64,000 nt of DNA, taken from Heloderma charlesbogerti (lineage: Eukaryota > Chordata > Lepidosauria > Squamata > Helodermatidae). Of this stretch, positions 56,551 to 64,000 are shown one piece after another. The stretch lies in assembly GCA_026122225.1 (NCBI GenBank), contig JANEZZ010001390.1:124001-188000 (forward strand). Reading direction: 5' to 3'. Under the pieces are notes generated by a model. The model saw nothing but the letters and a program-made list of their open reading frames with translations, made no database searches and was not told the DNA's origin. Position 1 is the first letter of the stretch; every line of letters begins with the position of its first letter. The translations under genes were made by a program, and so were the position numbers.

Positions 56551-57144
56551 TAGGGATGTCAGAGAATCCTGCCACAGATTCCAGTGAGGCCGGATTCTTT
56601 AGAATCCGCCCCCCGGAATCCATGGCAGAACGGCCTCCCGCCCCCCGCCACCTTACAGAATCCCCCCTGGACGGAACTTAATGGGGGCGGAGGTGGAGGC
56701 AGCTCCAGCGACGGCTCCGGTGGCAGCTCCAGCTGGTCTCCCGGCCGGCCTCAGCTGGGGCTGCTGCAGCTGCCATTTGCGTTCTTGCAGCCGTGATAGG
56801 CTACGTAAGTATTTACGTAGATAGGCAACATAAGGGGCACAAATGGTGTAGCGGCCACCATTTGCGTGGCTGCCTTTACCATAATAGGCTACGTAAATAC
56901 TTACGTAGCCTATCACAGCTGCTTGCAAGGATGCAAATGGCGGCCGCTACAACGGCTGCAATTTGCAGCTGCAGCAGCCCAGCTGTGGCCAGAACCCCAG
57001 CTGAGGCTGGCTGCGGCCGGCGGCTCCACAGAGCTGCTCTGGGACGAAGCCAGCTGGGGAGGATTCCGGGGGGAGGGACGGAGTGCCTCCCCCCCACTGC
57101 AGATTCCCTGGCATGGAGCCAGGTAAGGGATTCGTACATCCTTA
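56551..57144 (+). mobile_element. hAT-like foldback element, short form (594 bp)
   Basis: TAGGGATG...CATCCTTA with a perfect CTGAAATC duplication (56543-56550, 57145-57152). Hairpins at 56790-56825 (shortened) and 56880-56920. Confidence 0.9.
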
Positions 57145-57201
57145 CTGAAATCTAATATGAGTGCTTGGTCCTAAGTATCAGGGTAAAAATGACAATCATA
57201 A

Positions 57202-57240
<39 letters not shown>

Positions 57241-59136
57241 CAGGGGACAAGCCTCATTGACCTCAATGGGAGAGGCTTCTGGGTAGACACTAACTGGTTT
57301 GTACTGGGAAACCCAGGGATGGGAAACACACAAGAAATGCCCCTTGCCTGCGGTCACTATGAAAGGCACACCCCTGGGCAGGGCTAGCATAACAGAGGTA
57401 AATGCAGGGGTTGGGGCACACATACCACGGAGAACCCAACCTAAGGAAAAGAATCGGACTTTAAGCAGTCTCAGGAAAACCATTTTTTTCCCATGATATG
57501 ATCCAGGGTGGCTTCTGGATGGCCACAACATTACACTTCCTGAAGGACCTGCATACACAGCCAGCTTGGAGTAAATCACGCATGGAGACACCCCCCAGGA
57601 TTCCCTTGCCATTTGGGGGTTGGGATCTGGAGGACAGTAGGGGCTAGGGTTAGGACAGGGGTGAAAGAGTGAAGTTGGTATCCAGAGTCTTGCCTCAGGC
57701 AGATGAAAGATTGCACTGACATGGATACACACAAGAAGGGATGAGAACTGTTTCCTTAAAATGTCATGGCAGAGAACACAGAGGTTTGGAGAGAATTCCA
57801 CAAAAGCATTTTGTGATATCGGGCCTCAATCATGGGGCATGGCACCATTTCAAAAATTGACTTGTTAAAAGTAAAGCTGCAGCATGACACCTTTTTTCTG
57901 TATCAGGCACATGGTAATACGGCTGCAACATCATGTCGCATCTTTTCCTTGGGGCATCAGTGGACACCTTTTTTTTCCCCCAGCAATTATTCTGCTGGAT
58001 GGCATGTCAAACTTGAGCTTTACTTTTAAAGTGAAAAAGAAGACAAAAGAAAAAGGAAGAAGCCCACTGAATACCTGGTATTTCATTCTGTAAACACAAC
58101 TACCACTATCTATGAATAACCCCATTTTCCTGCCACCCTTAAACTCCCCAAATTAACTCCCACCTTCAGATGAGATGATGGATTGTGTGTTGGAGTAGAG
58201 TAACCCTACAGAATACTGTATGTAAAATTTGCCTCTATCTCTGGGTCTTCAAGGGCCAATGATCTGCCTTATAAAAAGCAGGAAAACGGTCCCAGGATGG
58301 CATGTTAGGAACCTAGAAAAATAATCCCAGGCAACCTGCACATATAGGAAACCAAAACAGAAAGCTGTCATAAGGTTCGGGAAACCAAAATGTAAAGGGG
58401 TATACGAGAGAGTAATGGTGGTGGGAAACTCTTGGTTAGTCAAATTCTTGAGGGACAAGCATAGGGTCTATTTTCAAGCCAACTGCTAAGGAAACCACCA
58501 GCCACATTGCAAAACCACCACAGAATGTCATGCTCTGGTGCCCGTTTTATTTCCCCCACTGCCAATGGAGGTTTCTGATCTTTATGCCTTTACTGCCCCC
58601 ATGTGAGAAGGAGGTGAAGGGAACCTTTCAGTGGAGACAACAACAACATTTTTCTGAGCCATCCTAGGAGAAGGATTGGGGGGACGGTATTTCAGTTCAC
58701 CTCAAAATGCAGGCTTTACAAGCTCCTAAATTACTCTCAGCAAGGACTGGAACTGGAGGAAACTAGTGGAACATTGCCAAATAGGGCTTCTTTACATGGA
58801 GCTTTTATCCTGCTATTGAGGCTGGTTACTCACGGATGTTTGCCAGTCCTTTAGATGGCATTGTTAATGCCCAGGGAGTGTCCCAAATTAAATTACCTTT
58901 ACAACATTTTTTAAAGATTGGAGGTAATTAGCTATCAAATTAAAGAATTTGAGTTCTGCTTGAGTTCCCTCATGACAAAGGAAAGCCACAATGGGAGGAG
59001 CTAGACCACAGCACCATCTAGCAGCTAAATAATGAAACATATGGAAGACTCAGACAAGACTCAGACTCAGAAGCCCCATTTTAAATGCAGGATTTGACAG
59101 TGGTTTAGAGATGCTTATACTCTCATGTAATATTTC
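57145..59136. other. IGHV intergenic spacer
   Basis: No gene seen. (AAT)n at 57203-57239. 57640-58800 is the shared VH3-like spacer; 58265-59120 is collinear with 51395-52225. Confidence 0.5.
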
Positions 59137-59512
59137 TGTAGCCTATCACGTCAAAAAATAGGGATGCAAATGGTGTAGTGAACGCCATTTGTGGCCATAA
59201 AGCTGATAGATTAACCGAAATGCAGTCATAAATGGATTTTTTTAGGCTAATCTACCAGCTCTATAGCCGCAAATGGCACCCACTATGCCATTTGTGTCAG
59301 GAGACTTACTTATACAGAGATACAGCACGGCAATGGCTGCTGGCTGCCTGCATCAATGAAATTGGCCAGCGATGTGGAGCTGGTGGCTGGCTCTGCAGGA
59401 TCAATGTGGAGCAGAGCCGGCCTAGATGGATTCTGGGGGGAAGGGACGGATCGCCTCCCCGCACGGGTGGATTCCCCTGCGGAATGATAGGTAGGGAATC
59501 TGCCCATCCCTA
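59137..59512. mobile_element. hAT-like foldback element, left-truncated
   Basis: It starts inside a hairpin (gtagcctatcacg), includes a diverged gcaaatggtgtag...gccatttgtg core, and ends in an intact CATCCCTA at 59512. The most diverged copy seen, presumably the oldest. Confidence 0.65.
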
Positions 59513-59725
59513 GGGAGGGAGTTAAGGTAGTTACAAGACTTAGATTAAACATAATATTGTTTCATTGAAGGAAAATATGGAAGTAAATATGGAAGTGAAA
59601 TCAACTAAAATAAATACAAAAATTCAGATCAACGGGAGTGTGGGACTGGACTGTTGTTCTTCTTTTCTTGTTTCTTTGTTTTCTTTGCACATGAATCAGC
59701 TTAGAGAGATGCCATAGACAATGAG

Positions 59726-59764
59726 AGCTTTTGCCTGGTTTTAGATTCACTTCCTATCACTGTG
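59726..59764 (-). other. V recombination signal, 23-bp spacer
   Basis: Plus AGCTTTTGC (59726-59734), 23 bp, CACTGTG (59758-59764). The heptamer is perfect although the V exon is dead. Confidence 0.78.
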
Positions 59765-60164
59765 TATCTTGCACAATAATACACAAAAGTGTCCTCTAGT
59801 TTCTGGCTGTTCATTTCCAAATGAAACAGGCTGTTTGAATTGTTCCTCGAGGTAGTGAATTGTCCCTTCCCTTTATCTGAGTAGTAAATGTCAGGTGAAT
59901 ATCTCTATGCCACCCATCCCAAGCCTTTTCCAGGAGGTTGTGTCACCCGGCTCATGCCATAGCTGCTGAAGGTGAACCTGGAGGCTCAACAGGAGAGGCA
60001 CAGGGACTCTCCAGGCCTTTTGACACTCCTCCAGACTCAACCAGCTGGACAATTCATAGAGGCCTGCTGCATAGTAACCCCTAGAATATGCTACTTCTCA
60101 GTACCGAAAGGAGAAAAAGTGCCACTGAAGATAGCTAAAAACAGACTTTGAACCAAAATATCAT
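59765..60164 (-). pseudogene. IGHV pseudogene, VH3-like
   Basis: FR3 to the second cysteine is readable (VYYCARYT) with a perfect heptamer next to it. After the first cysteine the codon is TGA (TCC TGT TGA), the FR2 Trp codon TGG is CGG, a base is lost in FR1 near 60030, and the splice acceptor has been deleted (sequence jumps from ctggac to aattcatag near 60050). The leader (ATG at 60162-60164) contains a TAG. An exact octamer remains at 60287-60294. Several independent lesions indicate an old pseudogene. Confidence 0.85.
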
Positions 60165-60286
60165 TTTTCCTTCTCTTGCTTTGAGAGGGATTGACTGAAA
60201 TTTTTTCATACACATACAGGACCTGTACCCGTGGGTATCTCTGGTCAGGGAGAACTGGACTGCTTTAGCGGGGAAACTGTGTTTGA

Positions 60287-60294
60287 ATTTGCAT
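60287..60294 (-). promoter_or_regulatory. VH promoter octamer of a pseudogene
   Basis: Exact ATTTGCAT (ATGCAAAT on the coding strand) 123 bp upstream of the dead leader. The intact VH3-like genes at 13463 and 33526 carry one-base variants instead. Confidence 0.7.
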
Positions 60295-61815
60295 ACACTG
60301 CATGATAAAACAGACAGTATACATTTTGGAAGATGAAGAACAAAGTACATAACAGAACCATTGGGTTTTGCTTTAAAATATCTGGAATATTTTAAAGCAG
60401 CTAAAGAATAGAGGGAATGGCTTGTGGAATGTGCTTTTATGTTTTTATGATAAATATTGATGTACACTCATATGGATTAGTTTACTTTTGAAATATCTAT
60501 CTATCTATCTATCTATCTATCATCTACACATCTATCTAAAATGATTTTAGGGGACCTTTAAGGGCAGAAATCTAATAGGAGGCCTTGGTCATAAGGCTAG
60601 GATAAAAATGACATTTTAAATTAATAATAATACTTCATGCCCTGGTGCCCCTTTTATTTCCTTCATTGCCAAGAAAGTTTCTGATAGTTTCCCTCCTGTT
60701 CCCCATTGCAAAAAGCAAGTGAAGGAAAGCTGTCATTGGAGACAATCTCAACACTTTTGTGAGCCATCCTCGGAGAAGGATTTCTAGGACAATTCCAGGC
60801 TTTAGAAGCTCCTGAATTGCTCTTCAGCTTGGGCTGAAGCAGAAGCTGGAGGAAAATTGCCAGATACCGAAATGTAATGTAACAGAGGGCAAAGAGAAGG
60901 TGGAAGGTGTCTCACCACTTGCCGGTCTTGAGAATGTGATGAACCCCCTCCCACAGATTGGGCCACTGCTGGGATCCCCCCCCCCATGCAAATTACTGGT
61001 GTGGGTCAGGGGCATTGCTAGTTTCTTAAAAGGTCTGGGGCACAGGCCCATAACACAAATATGTGCATATACATATACAGTGTGTGTGTGTGTATTTCTG
61101 TGTGTGTGTGTGTGTGTGTGTGTAAGTGCATGTCTAATATATGTGTGTCTGCGTGTGTGTGGTGTGTGCATATGGTGTGCCTGCATGTGTATATAGATTA
61201 CACATACATACATAAGAAGTGTGCACTAATCCCCCATCCCACTTCAGCTCAGACCCTGGTTCAGCATTTTGGAAAACTTCCTGCTTCTACTTTCGCCTAT
61301 TTGTAGTCAGACCACTTCAGCTCAGCACCAAACCTGAGTCAATGTTTGGAAAAATGAGGCTTTTTGCTTCCTGTTGACTACCATGGGAATTTTTTTTTTT
61401 AAAGTAACTTTTTTCTCTTGGACAGAACTGGATGATAATTTCAGGCATAGTAGACACATAGAAGGGGATTACACCTGCCCATTGGCAGAAGTATAGGTGC
61501 AGGGTTTATATTCTGATTTTCTTTTAAAGGGAACTACCAATAACATTTTAATTCCTTGGTAGAATTGCATAAAACTTTCAGGATTCATTGCCCCATCAGA
61601 GGAGATCATGTCTGCCAAATTTTAGAATGCTAGCCACAAGGTTTTTTGTGCAAGGGTAGCCTTGACATTGTGAGGTCTCCAAAAGCGGACATACTAATCT
61701 CCTTATATTCCTTGTGGGCCATTGTTCTGAAAATTACAGACAGGCTACAGTTGTGCCTAAGTAAGAAACCAGCAAAATTTCAGAAGGACAACTGCAGCTG
61801 TTCATGTGGAAGGAG
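60295..61815. other. IGHV intergenic sequence
   Basis: No gene seen. (TATC)n at 60499-60538; (TG)n-rich stretch at 61080-61195. 60630-60990 matches the shared VH3-like spacer (about 15430-15900). Confidence 0.5.
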
Positions 61816-62449
61816 TAGGGATGTACAAAACTCACTTACTTTTGCTCCATCCCTCCCCCTGGAATCCTCGACTGGAGGGGAGGCAATCCGGTCCTCCCAC
61901 CCGGAATCCTGCCTGGCCGGCTCTGCTCTGCCACAGCTCCATGGAGCAGCTGGCCAGGGCCATCCGCAGCCAGAGTTCCGGCCACAGACAGGCTGCTGCG
62001 GACGCAAATGGCGGCTGCTGTAGCGGCTGCCATTTGCATCCTTCAGGCTGCCATGATAGGCTACGTAACTATTTACGTAGCCTACCACGGCAAGCTAAAA
62101 AAAAAAAAACACCCCATGTACGCAAATGGTGGCAGCCACGGCGGCCGCCATTTGCATATGCTTTTTTTTTTTTTTGCTTGGCTTGCTGCGATAGGCTACG
62201 TAAATACTTACATAGCCTAACATGGCAAAGACTAAGATGAAACTGGCGGCCATAGCAGCCAGTCAAAAGACCAGCCACAGCCGCCACCGGAGCTGCCGCC
62301 ATCTGGAACATCCGCCCCATGTAAGCTTCGTCCTGGGGGGATTCCGTGGGAGGCGGGGGGGCAGGCCCTTCCACCACGGATTTGGGGGGGGGGAATGTCA
62401 GTGCATTTGGCCTCACTGAAATCCATGGCGGAATTCTCCGTCATCCCTA
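61816..62449 (-). mobile_element. hAT-like foldback element, R-to-L orientation (634 bp)
   Basis: R terminus at left (TAGGGATGtacaaaactcac), L terminus at right (ggcggaattctccgtCATCCCTA), with a perfect GGAAGGAG duplication (61808-61815, 62450-62457). Hairpins at 62050-62093 and 62190-62225. Confidence 0.92.
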
Positions 62450-62704
62450 GGAAGGAGAGTTCTCCACTTTGGGGGAGGAAGTGATTTGCTTTCCCTTCCA
62501 TTCACCTCTTCCCCCATAGTTTTTGGGACAATTTGTATGAAAATGCACAGGTCATTAGAGGTGTCCCCCAGGCAAGAAACCTGCAAAGATTCTGAAGGAT
62601 ATATATGTATTCTAATTTAAAATTACTAGAATTTATTTATATTTCACCAATGTTAACAGCAGGGGAACATAGGTGGGAAGGTGCTATTGCACTCATGTCC
62701 TGCG

Positions 62705-63264
62705 TAGGGATGTACGAAAATCACTTACCTTTCGCGGATTATGCTGATGGTGTGGGGGGGAGGTGTTCCGTCCCTCTCCCCGGTATCCTGGCTGGAGGGG
62801 GAGGCACTCCGTTCCTCTCCCCCAGAATCCTCCACGGCCGGCTGTGCTCTGCGGCAGCTCTGCGGAGCAGCCGGCCAGGCCCAGCCAGGCCAGAGCCGTC
62901 TGCAGCCGGATTTCCGGCCGCGGAGGGCTCTGGGTAAAAAAACAAAAAAACAAAAAACCGCATACGCAAATAGCAGCAGCTACGGCCGCCGCCATTTGCG
63001 TTCCTTCTTTTTGGCCATCTTAATCTACATAAATATTTACGTAGACTATGACGGTGAAAATAAGGGGAATGCAAATAGCGTAGCGGACGCTATTTGCGTT
63101 CCCCTTATTTTCGCTGTCTTAGTCTACGTAAAAGTTTACGTAGACCAAGACAGCCCAAAATAAGGAATGCAAATGGTGGCGGCCATAGCTGCCGCCATTT
63201 GCATACGCCTTTTTTTTCTTTTTTTACCCAGTCGTTTTAGGCTACGTACGTTTTTACATAGCCT
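62705..63264. mobile_element. hAT-like foldback element, interrupted on the right
   Basis: R terminus TAGGGATGtacgaaaatcac at 62705. Two G/C repeats (62750-62830). Hairpins at 63020-63055 and 63118-63150, then gctacgtacgtttttacatagcc at 63240-63263, where the next element is inserted. Confidence 0.83.
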
Positions 63265-64000
63265 TAGGGATGGCGGAGAATTTCTCCCCGAAACTTCGGG
63301 GGGCCGAGCGCCAACGCGTTCGGCCCCCCGAACAAGTTTCGGTGAGAAATCCTCCGCACCCCCCTGCCCCCCGCACCCCCCCGGGACGGGACTTACCTTC
63401 CCTGAATGTCCCTCCCGGCGGCGGGTCCGGCTGGCGGTTCGTCCGGTGTTCGAGCAGGGCGGGAGCGGCAGCTGGTCTTTCGACCGGCTGCCGCCCCTGC
63501 CATTGCAATCAAAGAAAAAAAAAAAACACGTCCCCTGATAGGCTACGTGACGATTCACGTAGCCTATCACAGCTAGATTTGCCAAGTCAGCTGTGATAGG
63601 CTACGTGAATCGTTACGTAGCCTATCCTGGGTGACTTAAAAAAATAAAAAAAAAAGTGTGTACGGATAATGGCGGCCCCCATAGGGAGCCGCCATTCGCG
63701 TTCCTTATTTGGTGGCTGTCGTCTACGTAAATGTTTACGTAGACTGCGGCGAAAATAAGGGCAACGCTATTTGCGTTGCCCTTATTTTCACCGTAGTCTA
63801 CGTAAACATTTACGTAGACGACAGCCACTAAATAAGGAACGCGAATGGTGGCTCCCTATGGGGGCCGCCATTTGCGTACGCGCTTTTTTTTTTTTTTTTT
63901 AAAGTCACCCGGGATAGGCTACGTGACGATTCACGTAGCCTATCACGGCTGACTTTGCAGATCTAGCCGTGATAGGCTACGTGAATCGTCACCTAGCCTA
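63265..64000 (+). mobile_element. hAT-like foldback element nested in another, running off the window
   Basis: Starts TAGGGATGGcggagaatttctcc within the gataggctacgta-type hairpin of the element at 62705 (preceding 8 bp CATAGCCT). The core palindrome 63535-64000 is centred near 63767 and contains hairpins at 63537-63570, 63593-63628, 63718-63748, 63795-63825, 63915-63948 and 63970 onwards. The right end lies outside the window. Confidence 0.87.

Noticed and set aside
1..64000. IGHD, IGHJ or constant-region exons
   Set aside because: No J-type WGxG motif with an upstream 23-bp signal, no paired 12-bp signals around a short D, and no constant-domain frame were recognised. The only 12-bp spacer found belongs to a decayed V.

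Overview
Vertebrate nuclear DNA, most likely from a squamate reptile (lizard, gecko or snake). The window is a stretch of an immunoglobulin heavy-chain variable (IGHV) cluster heavily invaded by transposable elements. The squamate call rests on VH reading frames of reptile type together with RTE-BovB, L2-clade and CR1 retroposons and tRNA-derived SINEs. No bacterial, archaeal or viral gene organisation is present.

IGHV content: eleven VH units or relics are recognised, all on the minus strand, so D, J and constant genes would be expected beyond the left edge. Three look intact (leader exon, intron, V exon, recombination signal with 23-bp spacer, octamer-like promoter motif): 12902-13337 (VH3-like), 19689-20145 (VH2-like) and 32953-33400 (VH3-like). 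The others are broken: 6225-7343 (VH2-like), 8571-8830 and 21519-21790 (two related, very decayed VH1/VH6-like relics), 25916-26928, 46681-47110, 52977-53242, 55040-56211 and 59765-60164 (all VH3-like). About 1.2-16.5 kb and 17.5-29.7 kb are two copies of one segmental duplication carrying VH2-like, VH1-like and VH3-like units in the same order. The shorter spacers further right are repeats of the same VH3-like intergenic unit.

Mobile elements: the striking feature is one family of non-autonomous, hAT-like foldback elements, with ends TAGGGATG...CATCCCTA and 8-bp target duplications. More than 20 copies or fragments cover roughly 17 kb, about 27% of the window. Their cores are hierarchical palindromes: short hairpins (gataggctacgta.., tagtctacgta.., cgcaaatggc..) are arranged symmetrically inside one large palindrome of about 430-470 bp. 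Copies have inserted into VH exons, VH recombination-signal flanks, L2 and CR1 elements, and each other. A second hAT-like element (18160-19188) and an unrelated long foldback (about 12057-12440) are also present. Retroposons include a 5'-truncated CR1 with an SGNH-esterase ORF1 and a long ORF2 (40992-44640, minus), L2 copies (2800-5935, 30205-32612, 35309-37412), two BovB copies (one with an internal inversion) and SINEs. Microsatellites, mainly (TATC)n, recur upstream of VH units.

Functionally, the only genes here that can be supported are VH segments, which would serve as substrates for V(D)J recombination in B cells. Everything else is repeat or diverged intergenic sequence. All calls come from reading the sequence by eye; no database or alignment was run.
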